Assembly: GCA_037367355.1 (NCBI GenBank)
Contig: CM074697.1
Coordinates: forward strand, 434,001 to 498,000
DNA from: Neoscytalidium dimidiatum
Lineage: Eukaryota > Ascomycota > Dothideomycetes > Botryosphaeriales > Botryosphaeriaceae
Reading direction: 5' to 3'
DNA: 64,000 bases
The position numbers and the translations under genes were made by a program. Below the pieces are notes generated by a model. The model saw nothing but the letters and a program-made list of their open reading frames with translations. It made no database searches and was not told the origin of the DNA. Below, one piece after another: positions 9,195 to 20,266 of this stretch (position 1 is its first letter; the number at the start of each line of letters is the position of its first letter).

Positions 9195-11562
9195 GGGGAG
9201 GGGAGAGTTGGCTGTACAGTAAACAGACTTTTAAAATTCGGGATAATGGGATCGACACGCGCATCGTCAGAGTGCTCGAATATGGTCCATTTTGCAAGTG
9301 TTGCATTATGCTGGTTGAGATGTTTTGACGCTGTCGTGGGCCGGATGCCTGGTGGCGTTGGGTAAGCATCGAGATCGTGGTGGTGCGTCAGCGGAGCGAC
9401 GACCATCGCCCTCCATCACAGCGATCAACAGATAGGCGAAGTCGAGACTGGACCGGTAGCAGACTCCTGCAGGCTGCGTGCACCAAAGATATGTCAAGCT
9501 CGCCGTTGGGGCTCCGCAAGGCTTGGGGACGAAAGCCACGAGGGTGTGACATGATGATGAAAGCAGCTGTACCGGTGCCTGAACCAAAAAAAAAAAAAAA
9601 AAGAAAGAAATCGGATGACTATGACGGAACCAGCGAGCGAGCACCAAGAGCGGCATTGGGTACGATCGAGCAATCCTTCACGTCCAGCAAGGTGCTTTCT
9701 TTTTCCAGCAATCAACGTGGTGGTTCCGCTCTGCACGTTTCAGGCAATTCGGCATCAGACCTCAGTCTATCCCGATCGGGAAAGTCCCACCACCACCACT
9801 ACCACCATGGCCGAACTCGCAAGGTAGCATTCCACTCCTCAAACACCCGTCCACCGAGCTCCCCCAAAGAAACCCCCCTCACGCGCCGATCATCGTCCAT
9901 CTCTCTCTCTCCCTCCCTCCCTCCCTTCCAGCAACGTCGCCACCACAGGCTACAACCCGCACCCGAGCGGCGCGACCATGCCGAAAGCCACGCGCGCGTC
10001 CGGGCACAGCGCCCACCTTCCGACCGGGCGGGCACACGGGCGACCAGGCCGAGAGCGGTGTGCATCAGGGAGCCGGATGCGGATTTGAGGAACGAGCGTA
10101 CCCAAAAGCCGGCGCGGGAAGAGGTGGGAGATGCGAAGAAGCTGCGACGCTTGGCGGACGTCACGACCGCGGCCTGGGCAGTGGGTGCGAGCTCGCGCGG
10201 AGGTCCCCGGGCAGAAGGGGTGGGAGGGGCGGCGCGAAGAAGGGGTGTGTGTGCGTGTGTGCGTTGTGGAACAAGGTTCCGCAGCGGCTGGGCGCTGGCG
10301 GAGCGATTCGGGATCTGGTGACAGTGTGGATGTGGCGAAGGTGGAGGGCGGTGCGGAGCATATTCTGTCGATTGAGCCGGGTGGCTTGGATCGCGGGATC
10401 GAGGTCGAGGCCAGTGGCTTTCCGCACCGCGGACATAGTCTTGAGCACCAGGCTATGCGAGCGACAGGCCTTGAGAAGGTCGGCGGAGATGCGCCGACCG
10501 CGCGTGCTGAAGTCGGTGAGGAAATGTGGCAATGCCGCGCTAGTTGGAGGCTTCTTCTTTGAGGCCAATCAGTTTCCCGTTGGGCTGCTCATGGAGAAGA
10601 CGACTACAGCTCGAAGCGTCCAGCCCATGGCGTAAAGGGTGAGTTGGGTATAAGTCTTGCGCATAGGGGATCAGTTTTGTTGACACAATTTCAGTATCAC
10701 CCGTGTCTTCTCGATCTTGTGGTCTCCGGCAAGTACGATCCATCTTAGATGTTTACGCACGAAGATGAGCTATTCCCTCGTGCACATGTAGGGAGTGTGG
10801 TGTTGGTTCCGCAACAGCCAAGTTAACTGAAAACATCTCAGAATACTACACCAAGTTCCGCAAGCACGAGGTCTCAGGTGGGCTGAAGGCTACTCACTAC
10901 TGAGTTCGGCCGCATCCAGGGACAGTAGACGATGTAACCCAAACCGGCACGGAGGTCTAGGCGGAAGCCGTTCACAATCGTAATAAGAGCATCGAATTGA
11001 TGAGAAATCAGCTGGTCAATACTATTTTGTTTCAAATCATGCAAATGCCGAATCGTGCCCAGGGCCTCAAGCTTGCAGATCCAAGTGGTATGACATTGAC
11101 CAAGAGTGCGGTCTAGACGACCCCTCAAGTCGTCGCCAGTCAAACGATGCGAGGTCATGATCCAGATAGGAAGTAGCACTTATGAACAAATGACGGTCAA
11201 GCTTAAATTTAGCTTCCCTGGCTGTGGGAGTCTGTCTGGGTTAGTGCGTCCCTAAGAGCAAGGCGAAGCAACACCATCAGCCACGCTTGGCGATCGAGCA
11301 CAGCATCGGCATCAGGCTTGCACCACGACGTGTAAGAGTGGTTCCTGGGTTTTTCTCTTCATCTTCCAAGCTTATAATTCTTGATTTCTGATAGACGGGT
11401 GCTATTTTTGTGTCTCATTGGGCACGTTGAAGAACAACTTCGGTTCATTTGTCAGTCTAACTGATCACGCTTCTCTTCCCCGCTTTGCAGGCGGTGCCTG
11501 CAAGTCCAGAAGGAAACTGGAGTTCGTTGATGTTGTACATTGCGGGATAGTAGAGGCACGGA
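9195..11562. other. Gene-poor stretch with one doubtful gene
   Basis: Apart from the uncertain minus-strand gene at 10161-10664, nothing in six frames resembles a known family. A 314-codon plus-strand open frame (9377-10321) is low-complexity and judged spurious. A poly-A run lies near 9586-9602, and short pyrimidine repeats occur at 9900-9930. Confidence 0.5.
10161..10664 (-). CDS. Possible two-exon gene, unknown protein, about 150 aa
   Basis: Exon 1 would be 10664-10608 and exon 2 10556-10161, with a 51-nt intron (GTAGTC..AAAG) carrying a CTGAT-like branch site 9-13 bases before its end. The join is phase 0 and removes an in-frame TGA. The case rests on codon use: through about residues 20-105 the third codon positions are strongly C/G, like the confident genes here, whereas the opposite strand shows no such bias. 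The predicted protein has a helical-looking middle (segments ISADLLKACRS and LVLKTMSAVRKATGLDLD) and a low-complexity His/Pro end that may be read-through into untranslated sequence. I do not recognise the family. A relic of a longer gene is an equal possibility. Confidence 0.2.
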
Positions 11563-11569
11563 TATATAA
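11563..11569 (+). promoter_or_regulatory. TATA box of the acidic secreted protein gene
   Basis: TATATAA lies 101 bases upstream of the ATG at 11664, a usual position for a strongly regulated fungal promoter. Confidence 0.5.
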
Positions 11570-11663
11570 CAGTACTCATTCCGTAGGGGTCGATTGCGGA
11601 TCAACAGCAATCAATCGCTGGAAATTCCCCGCCTACCACTTCACTGTGAAGTAAAAGTCCAAT

Positions 11664-12427
11664 ATGCGCTCTACACTCTTCCTCCTCGTGGCAGCTGCGG
11701 CACTGCTCGTCGATGGCGTTGCTGTCCCCAATTCAAATGGTCAGAAGGGAGTTCTGGCTGCCAGAGATGATGATGGCCCCTGGAATGATGACTGGGACGA
11801 CGACTGGGATGGTCGAAGGCTCCCTATTAGACCGCCCCCAGTCGGTCAATTTCGCAGTCGAAAAGGAAAGGACTATAAGTATGATGTGTTCCACCCTGGG
11901 TATGTGTCGAAAGCAGCGGTTGAAATAACCCGTACAATCTTACTCATGTGCGCAGATTCTATGATGACATCGATGACGATGGAGACTGGGACGACGTTGG
12001 CTACCGTAGCTACATCCAGAGCAAGCCGCTGAAGAATGCTCCCCCAGCGCCGGCTGCTCCCCCAACGCCTGGTGTCCCTCCGGCACCTGCTGCTCCTCCG
12101 AGGCCGGCGCCTGCCCCTCCTGCGCCTGCCCCTCCTGCGCCTGCCCCTCCTGCGCCTGCCCCTGTACAGCCGCCCCCTCCGCAACGCAGGCCTGGAGACG
12201 ACGACGGTTGGCGCGATGACGACTGGAGCGATGACCGCTGGGACGACGACGACGACGACGACGATGATCGCTGGGATGACCGGCGTCGCAGTCTGCTCCA
12301 ACGGGATCATGATGATGACAAGGACGACGACTTCTACAAGAAGTTCGATGAAAAGAAAAACAATAAGTATGATGATAACTATAAGGACGGAAATGATGAT
12401 AAGAACGATGACAAGTATGACGACTAA
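11664..12427 (+). CDS. Small secreted acidic Asp/Trp- and Pro/Ala-rich protein, two exons, 235 aa
   Basis: Exon 1 is 11664-11899 and exon 2 is 11956-12427; the 56-nt intron (GTATGT..GCAG) is phase 2. Residues 1-21 form a clear signal peptide (MRSTLFLLVAAAALLVDGVA). The mature part has three zones: Asp/Trp clusters (DDDW-like) at about 36-50 and 82-92, a Pro/Ala-rich segment at about 107-153 with a repeated PAPPA unit, and an acidic tail with a run of nine Asp followed by Lys/Asn/Asp-rich repeats. There is almost no cysteine, so it is not a classical disulfide-rich effector. It could be a wall-associated or ion-binding secreted protein; no known family is recognised. A TATA box lies 101 bases upstream. 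It stands alone in a gene-poor region. Confidence 0.8.
12108..12166 (+). repeat. 15-bp tandem repeat encoding the PAPPA unit
   Basis: About three and a half copies of a 15-base unit (GCGCCTGCCCCTCCT) encode the repeated Pro/Ala pentapeptide of the acidic secreted protein. The unit length is a multiple of three, so copy number can vary without a frameshift. Confidence 0.85.
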
Positions 12428-15400
12428 GTTGTGAGAACTTCCGTGTAATTAGGCAAGTTTCTGTGGTTGAATATGGAAATGGAGGGCTTTTCGTCTTGAT
12501 GTTGGTCAACCGTATCAACTCATTACGGTCTTTTACGTACTTCTGCTCTTTTTTTAAGGGTTGTTTAGCATCGTCGTTCCTTACTGGTGCATTGGGCTAC
12601 TTAGTGAATTTGCAATACTATATGTTGGAGCAAAAACTCGTATGCATCTGTATTCGTTGTCTGGTCTTCGTTTGGAAGAGAGCGAAGGAGCTAAACTACC
12701 CAGCGGCGCTAGCGCCGCGCTAAGCGTACCTGCCATAACACTATAGGCTATTCTGCTATACGTGGAAGTAATCCATTGAAAGCTAGTGATCTTAGACTTT
12801 ATGGTGAAAATATTGGAGGGTATACTAGCAGCTGTGATAGCTGCGATGAGCTACTGCTTAAGCTATCGTGAGCAGCTTGGGACAGCAGAAGTCACTTCTC
12901 TTAAGAACAGCAGATAAAAACGCCTGGAAGCCAGAATAAGGTATCGCTCTAACAGGCATGGACATCTCGACGTTGAGACCATTATTTCGCTCATCATAAG
13001 ATTGATTCAAATTAGAAACGTTGTGTTGCCATACGTTCCAACGCTCTGCCAGCGGCGCTCGGAAAAGTGTTAGGGGCCCGAGTACCGCAAATCTTCTCGA
13101 CCACCTGCCTCCTTGTCAGTGAGACTTGGCGAATTAGCTCTTTCAGGTCAGGTAGATCAGTCTCAAATGGCTATCTCGACTGTTTGGGTAACATCCATGA
13201 TCTACTCTTCTTGGCAGGGTTGGATCTCCCCTCAGCCAAGAGTAAAGGTAAACGGGTTTGCAAGCGAGGGCCAGTATAGTCACTGCGCGAATTGGGGTCG
13301 GATTTATGACTCTCGAAGAACGCTATCTCATGTCCGGCGCTTGAAGTTCTGCGCGAATTCTTGTAGTCCGCAGCACCCTGGCGTGAGCAGAATGCTCGGA
13401 AGCGGCCGGGTGCGACGATGATGCGAAGTTGAGCGCAGTAGCTTCCGGCAACGTCGGAGCGCCTGGGGAACACACATGCACTGGCATCGGAGGAGTTCAC
13501 GCAAACGGTCTTACGAGCTTTCATCATCTGTTGGTCTTCTGACTACAGTGATGAAGAGATGAACGAAGCAACAAGGTTCACCAGCGCTGCGGTTCACACG
13601 TCGCAGGTCCGTCATGGGCGAAGGCTCGCCTGGCGCGTGACCCCGTTGTGCCGCCTTCTCTCGCGTGCGACGCGTCTCAGCACTGTGGGTCTGCTCTCTC
13701 TCTCACGCGTGCGACGGGCACTGGAGATGGAGAACTCATCATGACACTGGCAATTCCCAGATCTGTGGGATCTCACCAGCCACAGCACGGCGCTCATTAA
13801 ACCTCGTGTCTTCAAACGGCAAACCCAAAACAGCTGAAAAGGGGAAATTCAAAACACACGAGAGCGTGCACAAAAAAACGGAAGGATAATTAATTGTGCA
13901 GAATGACCGCCTCCAACATGATCGACGGACAGCCTCACGCGCGCCTCAAGGCCCTCCACAATCACACACAGGGCGCTTCTGCTGCCCGTCCGCTCTGCTC
14001 CTCCCACCCCCATCACGAAACTCACCGCACGGCCGCGGACACGAGGCACACGACGCGTGCATCATCGATCTCTCGGCAGCGGTGACAAACCTATGAAGTC
14101 ATACCGCCCACATTGACCACCCAACCACCAGGCTGACGCATCGCAAGGCCCGCCAGCCATGCGAAACATCGTGCGCCGTCCACGTTCTCGTTTCCCTCGC
14201 GCCGGAGCCGAGAGGACGAGAGAAAAGAGCATAGAGCGAGGGGATCTGTGGCACATCACGCCGTCACCTGCAGCGAGAGGACGACGCGTCCCGGGATGTT
14301 GCTTCGCAGATGCGCCGTCGTGCATCTCTCTCGCGCGCGCGCGCGCATCGCATTCGCCTCGCGCCGCATCTTGCATGATGGCGGTCCTATTTTTCGCGAT
14401 CTCGCCGGCAGGCGCATTTTGCCCTGCGTCCATGCTGCCCATCCTTACGTGCTTCCGTTTCTCTGCCCGCATAGCCTGAACCGCTCGACCCGCTCCGCGC
14501 AGAGCGTGACCAGCCGAGTGGGCAGGAGTGGGAGCCCTCGCGGCGTTCATGCGCTGCAGCGGTCACCGGCAATGCTACCCGGGCGGCCAATACTCCAGCT
14601 GCTGCCCATGTGAGAGACGAGCATCGTCACCTTCATCGGATCATCGCTGTACCCTGACTCCGCTCCCCAACGCCTCTGAGCATCACCAGTGCTGGCCCCT
14701 CCCCGCTCTGCAGCACGGGCAGGGCAAGCAACCCGCATCTCTGACGATCGCCAACGGACAAGAGACCAAAAAGCAATGGGTCAAGAGACGCGTGCGGAAA
14801 AAGAGATTGCGAGATTGACATGCAGGAAGATGGGAAAAAGAAAAGAAAGATTGTGATGCCCTCGATGATGAGACAAGCAGAAGGCCGTGACAACCCTGTC
14901 GGGCGCTTCCGCACTCTGCATAGCCGGCGGTGAGTGCTGCGGTGAGTTTACCGCCGGCTTGGATCTGCCCGTAGGGTGTTTTTCTTCCTGCCTTTTCATC
15001 ATGCAACACCAACGGATGGGGCCGCTGCAGGTGTCGCGCGGTCACGAGGCCCCGTGCCGCACGGCGATCGCTGACTCGGGCGGACCGCCGCCGCCGCCTT
15101 GCAAGGCGGTGGGAGGCCCTGCGGAAGAAGAGGCTTTCGAAGACAAGGCGAAGAAGGCTGCAATCTCTGCAAGGCTGTCCGGTCGGTGTGGTGTTGCGGG
15201 GATCATCGTCATCGTCATCGAGCAGTGTCCATGCGAAGGCAGAGCGCGAGCGGGAGCCAGGTCACGGACCCACGGCGGTTAGACAGGCGGCAGAAAAAAA
15301 ACCACATCATGGTGTCGTCGGCCATCACTGACTCTCAGGCGACGGTGGGGGCCGTTCGGCGAGGCCGAGAATGGAGGGTGATGCGAAAAGCAGCAACGCC

Positions 15401-15534
15401 CGGGTTCGTGATGCCCGTATGTGGAGAGTGTATGTGCGCTGCCCGCCCGGCCCCGTACTCGCTCGTCTCAATTAATCCCAACAAATGATCTCCGCCCAGC
15501 ATCATGTGTTACAACTCACTCTTGCCAACACCGC

Positions 15535-15544
15535 CTCTCTCTCC

Positions 15545-15585
<41 letters not shown>
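15535..15585. repeat. (CT)n microsatellite
   Basis: About 50 bases of almost pure CT dinucleotide, interrupted only near its start, in noncoding DNA. Confidence 0.95.
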
Positions 15586-15587
<2 letters not shown>

Positions 15588-17577
15588 CTCTATCGATCCA
15601 CGCCCGGGCACCTGACCGTATCCGTGAACCCCAGCTTTAACTTTCTGACTCGGGCCGCCGCCCGTGGCACGCCCCAAGACGCGTACCTGCCCTCCAACAC
15701 CATCCGGCACTCTCCGCCAATACGCAGGGTTCCAATCTCACGATGTATGAAATCATAGCCCGCCAGCCGACCCCATCCCCACACGTTGAATCATGCGAGC
15801 GGCAATCCGGCACTGCCTGACACAACACCACCACCACTCGCTCGCTTGCTGGGCAATCATGATCGACCAAGGCGGTGACTGACCGCCTGCATTGGGGATC
15901 CAACGTGAAGTGAAGAAAAACCCACAGGCGAAAAAAAAAAGTATCCCACTTTCAATCGACGACGAAAGTGGAGAAGGTGCAAGCGCCCTACCCGTCCGTT
16001 GAGTCACCTCAGCTCGTCCATCGTGATTACTGCGCGCTTCGACTGCGTTCGACAATAGCGCCCAGCCCACGACGCCGGTATATTGACGGCGATCTTAATC
16101 GATTTCCCTGCACCTCTCTTCCTCCACCATCTGATTAATTTTTTTTTTTTTTTGCGAAAGCGAAGACAAGCGAAAGGAAAGCATGCGCGACAGGCATCGT
16201 GCCATCCTGCCTCGCTTACCCATACATTGCCGACACGGGCAAATGTCTCAACAGATCAGAAGCCAAGCGTGATAAGATCTGCCCCTTCCCTCCATCATCG
16301 TAAGTCTTGGCTTTCGGAGGATGGAGGGCAGAGTGCAGTGTCCACCTGGACTGCGCGTTCTGCCATCTCGACAAAACACGCACTTCGATGCCCACACCAC
16401 AATCTCACCGACACACGACGCTTGCGTCAATGAGCCACACGAAGACGAGGCTCAAAGACACACCGGAAGCCCCTCACAGGCACGAGCGTCTCGCCGCACT
16501 GGGCGGCTGCGCTGTCGCAATCCTCAGGGGAGGGGCCGAGCGCCCTTCCACAGCCCTTCTAGAATATTTCCGGGTTCCAGTGCGTGCTGCTGTCTGGTCG
16601 TGCGGCTCTTTTTCGCCACCTGTACACGAGCGCAGGTGCACAAGGAACGCGAGAGAGAGAGGGCGCGGGCGCCAGGACGCAGGGCACAGAAAAAGCACCA
16701 GCCGGCATGCAAGCCATTAGCAGGCACGTGCGGTGGGAGCGAAAACGACAGACGACGACGACAACCAAAAAAAAGAGGAACACGAGCCACAAACGCCCGC
16801 CCGCACCTCGGAGCATATGTCGAAAAAAGGAGAAGGAGGGGGAACCACGAGCCTCTCTGCCATCTGTCCCTTTCATCTCCCACTCCCCTCCGCGCCCATT
16901 GCTCCTCTCTTTCTCTCGACGTAGTGTCTCTCCATCGCTCGACTCTTTACTGCAATCGTGTCCTTCTCCCTTGCCCATCCTCCGAGATCCGAAAGGGTCC
17001 AACACGCCCCAGCAGAGCCGCAGGCGCCCGTCGTTATTATTGCCGCAGCACGCACAGCACACACACGCACAGCCATGGCCCCAATGCGCATCTCGCGCCC
17101 GCAACGGCCGCCCCATCTCGCGTTCTTTCTTCGACGTCTTGCTCTGTATCTAAAACCAGCGTCAAGAGCAGACGCAGGGTCACCTTCCGCTCCCTTCCCA
17201 AAAAAGGGAGAAAGGCACGACCACCGCGCGGTGCGCGCGCGTTTTAACCAACCCCTGCGGCTCTACCTTTTTTTTTTCGACGAAAGCGTTCGCCATGGTG
17301 TTTTTCCCCCCTTCCCCTACATACACATCACCCCATATTCCTAAAACGTTAGCGGCTGCGTCCGTTGCGCCACGGCGCCATTGCCAAACTGTATTTGAAG
17401 TCTTGGCATCTCTCTCGCTCTCTATCTCTATCTCTCGCGCTCGCTCTGACCTCCATCTGTGCGCGTATGCTGCCCGAGTTTCAGAAACGCCCGGTGAGCG
17501 GGGCGTGTGTACGTTTATTCGTGGTTAGATATTGAGAGCGGAGATGCTGGAGATAGAGTACTTGTTGTGCTAGCGCT

Positions 17578-17579
<2 letters not shown>

Positions 17580-17611
<32 letters not shown>
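17580..17611. repeat. (GA)n microsatellite
   Basis: About 32 bases of pure GA dinucleotide in noncoding DNA. It follows a short palindrome (GCTAGCGCTAGC) immediately upstream. Confidence 0.95.
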
Positions 17612-17612
<1 letters not shown>

Positions 17613-17744
17613 CATGAAGAGGCGTGCTGGCCGGTTCCGTCTCGTCTCCGCCGCTGCGGTCGTCGCTGAGACATGACGGGGTGGGGCTGGAGGGGACGGG
17701 GCGAGCTAGGCTGCAAGTGAGTGGCACAGCCGCTCCGCCCGTTT

Positions 17745-17777
<33 letters not shown>

Positions 17778-17820
17778 CTCCTCCTCCTCCTCCTCCTCCT
17801 CCTCGTCCTCGTCCTCGTCG
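17745..17820. repeat. (GTC)n-(CTC)n trinucleotide tract
   Basis: About 75 bases of GTC repeats passing into CCT repeats and back to GTC. Every frame is open across it, which creates artificial homopolymer open frames of Ser, Val/Leu, Arg or Asp/Glu on both strands. Confidence 0.95.
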
Positions 17821-18263
17821 ATAGTCGTCCAACGCGCTTGGGGGAAAGGGCGGTTGGCGCATGCGTACGAACAGCAGCTGTGCGGGTTCCGTGCTGCGGG
17901 TGGTGCCGAGAGCAAACAGTCCTTATCGCCGAAGGGAGGGGATGAGGCCAAAGCCGATGATATGCGCTGGGCGATGTGTTGCGCGTGTTGTTACGACATC
18001 ATCATCATTGTCGTCGTCGTCTGTCGAGAGCGAAATAATTGCTCATCGGCCCATCCCCTCCCAAAGCAAAGCCTCGTCACCGCTGGCATCCGCGGGTAGA
18101 TAGGAAGCAGGCGGAGCACCACCAAAAAAAAAAGGGCACGGAAACTATCGAAATCTTGGGTTGATTGAGTAGTGCCGCTCGCTCGGCAGCACAGGCCGGA
18201 GCTGTCAGGGTCCTGGCTTAGGGCCGGAATTTGATGGAGCCTGCCGTCTGAAGGAAGAGGTCA

Positions 18264-18286
18264 AAGAGAGAGAGAGAGAGAGAGAG
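18264..18286. repeat. (GA)n microsatellite
   Basis: About 23 bases of GA dinucleotide in noncoding DNA. Confidence 0.9.
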
Positions 18287-18785
18287 TTTCTCGAGCTTGG
18301 TGGCCTCTGCCCTTTTTTGCTTTCGCTTCTTTCCGCTGGAGCTAAAATGGCTGCTGCGCTATGGTGTGGGTTTTTTGGGTAGTTTGGATGCCCCCTTGGG
18401 AAAATGCCCTTGGCAACGGAGGGGATCCGTCGTTATTGCCGGACGACACAGCCGCAGGTGGACGCGTGACTTGGAGGGGGGGGGAGCTCGCGAATCGCGA
18501 GAGGATTGACGATGCGCCTACGCGACGCGGCCTGGCGCGAGCGGTTAGAGGGTCCAGCAACGACGTCGACCCGGCCGCCATCGTGCGAAGCGGTGTGCAG
18601 AAGCCTAAATTCCACACGGACTAGGAGTGGGCGACGGCGGCGGCGGCGGCGGCGGAGCGGAATGGGACGGACAGCTAACGGTCGTGTCGACGACGTCGAA
18701 AGAGCCGTGAGGCTAAGCAGTAGTTGGTGGTTTTGGGTTGGTAGCGCGGCTGGCGAACCATTCCCACCACGAGCCAACGACCGAC

Positions 18786-18845
18786 CGACTAACCGACTAA
18801 CCGTCTGACTGACTGACTGACTGACTGACCGACCGACAGAGTGAC
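18786..18845. repeat. Imperfect GACT/GACC tetranucleotide tract
   Basis: About 60 bases of tandem four-base units, mainly GACT with GACC and AACC variants. Five GACT units in the centre are perfect. The tract lies in noncoding DNA. Confidence 0.85.
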
Positions 18846-19901
18846 CGACACCTATTGACCCACGACAACACGATGCGCTATGGCAGCAGCTGCGATGCCC
18901 GCGACCCAAATGGAGACCCTTTGAGGCTGTGCTCGATTGTACCTTGCGTATGACGTGGATGCCGTCCGCGCATGGACTGAACCGTTTCGATCGCCCCGAG
19001 ATACGGATATTGATGTGAGAGGTAAGGGTCCCCAAAGCGAACGCCCGCATGGAAGTTGCCAGTAGGCCATGCGCCCATCATTCCCGCAAAAAGGCTGTCC
19101 GCGCGCTCATCCTTTTTGCGGAGGGCGCTCCGAGCTGTTGGTAGCAGCAGATTATGATATTGTAATGCCCGGGGCAGCCCCCAAAGCGCCCTTAGAGGAA
19201 AGAAAGAGAATGGTGAGAAAGAGAGGCGCCGCCGCCTTTGCCGGGCTGCATGAAATTGCAAAAAGAGGGGCTTGCATTCCTGCGAACTGCACCAAGGGGA
19301 AAGGGAAAAAAAAAGCGGGCGCGACCCCCCCTCCCCTCGCCTCTCGCCTGCGCAAACCTGTCGCTGGCGTCGGTAGCGGCCCCCACGCTCGCGCGGCGCA
19401 TATCGCGCATGCGTCGTACAGAACGGGCGCGGCGGGCGTGAGGGGAACGGGGAAATATCCGCAGGAAAAACAAAAAAAAAAAAAGTTATGCGATAACGTA
19501 GACGCGCGCACACGATAAGGCTGACGACCGAGGCAGAGAGGGCCTCAATTCTTGGTGTTGATGTAAGCCCCGCGCAAGGGTGCCCTATAATATCGACGGC
19601 CGTCCCCGTGTTCGCTACCTACAAAAATAGCAAATCTGACGTTCCGCGGGCAGGCAAACCTTTCCCCATGCGCTCAGGACCCTTAGTTGGCGTGCTAATG
19701 GGTGAACCGTCCGTCATGCGGAGGAGGGAGGGAGGGAGCGAGCGAGCGAGCGGAGGGGTGGGTGTCAAGTCATACGCATGTTCCTTCGGCCTCACCGTGT
19801 AATCAATACGACACTGCGACTGGGCAAGCGAGGCAATGCGACGCATGCATGGTCGATCGCTCAATGAGGCGAAGCGAGTGAGGCAATATTTGTGGACGAG
19901 A

Positions 19902-19931
19902 GGTGTGTGTGTGTGTGTGTGTGCGTGTGTA
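19902..19931. repeat. (GT)n microsatellite
   Basis: About 30 bases of GT dinucleotide with one GC interruption, in noncoding DNA upstream of nothing recognisable. Confidence 0.9.
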
Positions 19932-20266
19932 TGTGTCTGCAGTGTTGGTGTATGTATGCAGGTTAGGGCCAGGGCAAGATCATGCTTTGTTATCAATTCA
20001 ATCAATCAATTGCAACTGCGGCCCGCGCCTGGCAGCTTTCCCGCCTTGATGCTCGCGGCAAGTCCCTTGGCGACGCTTAGCCTGCATCACTCGCATGCTG
20101 CTGGGTTGGGATGAGGCAATCGGCAGCAACGGTGTTGTGGAAATCAACCAAGCGCTTCATTCCACGATACGCGTCCGGTCTAATCCAGCTTGATCCCATG
20201 GTCCTACGCGCCCACGGGGGAGCAGCTGCAAGGTTTCCCAATGCAGCCAATCTCTCGATCAAATCT

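Larger units (their letters stand above)
12428..20266. other. 7.8-kb gene-poor stretch rich in simple repeats
   Basis: No open frame here has family resemblance or the codon bias of the confident genes; long frames at 14.1-14.5, 16.3-17.2 and 18.4-19.5 kb are low-complexity. The first kilobase probably holds the 3' end of the acidic protein transcript. A 16-base perfect palindrome lies at 12703-12718. From about 15.5 kb the stretch is dense in CT, GA, GTC/CTC, GGC, GACT and GT repeats and homopolymer tracts. It is not AT-rich, so it does not look like repeat-induced-mutation debris. It may hold noncoding transcripts, but none can be shown from sequence alone. Confidence 0.6.

Noticed and set aside
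9377..10321. 314-codon plus-strand open frame
   Set aside because: It is Arg/Ser/His-rich low-complexity sequence without family motifs, and the bias in part of the region favours the opposite strand.
12703..12718. 16-base perfect palindrome GCGGCGCTAGCGCCGC
   Set aside because: Noted as a feature of the intergenic DNA, but a single GC-rich palindrome without copies or context gives no functional claim.
16321..17247. 308-codon open frame and its antisense partners
   Set aside because: Low-complexity Arg/Ser/Pro/Cys content spread over repeats and homopolymers, no splice or start logic, no family match.
17515..18099. Homopolymer Ser, Val/Leu, Asp/Glu and Arg open frames
   Set aside because: They arise from the trinucleotide repeat at 17745-17820, which is open in all frames.
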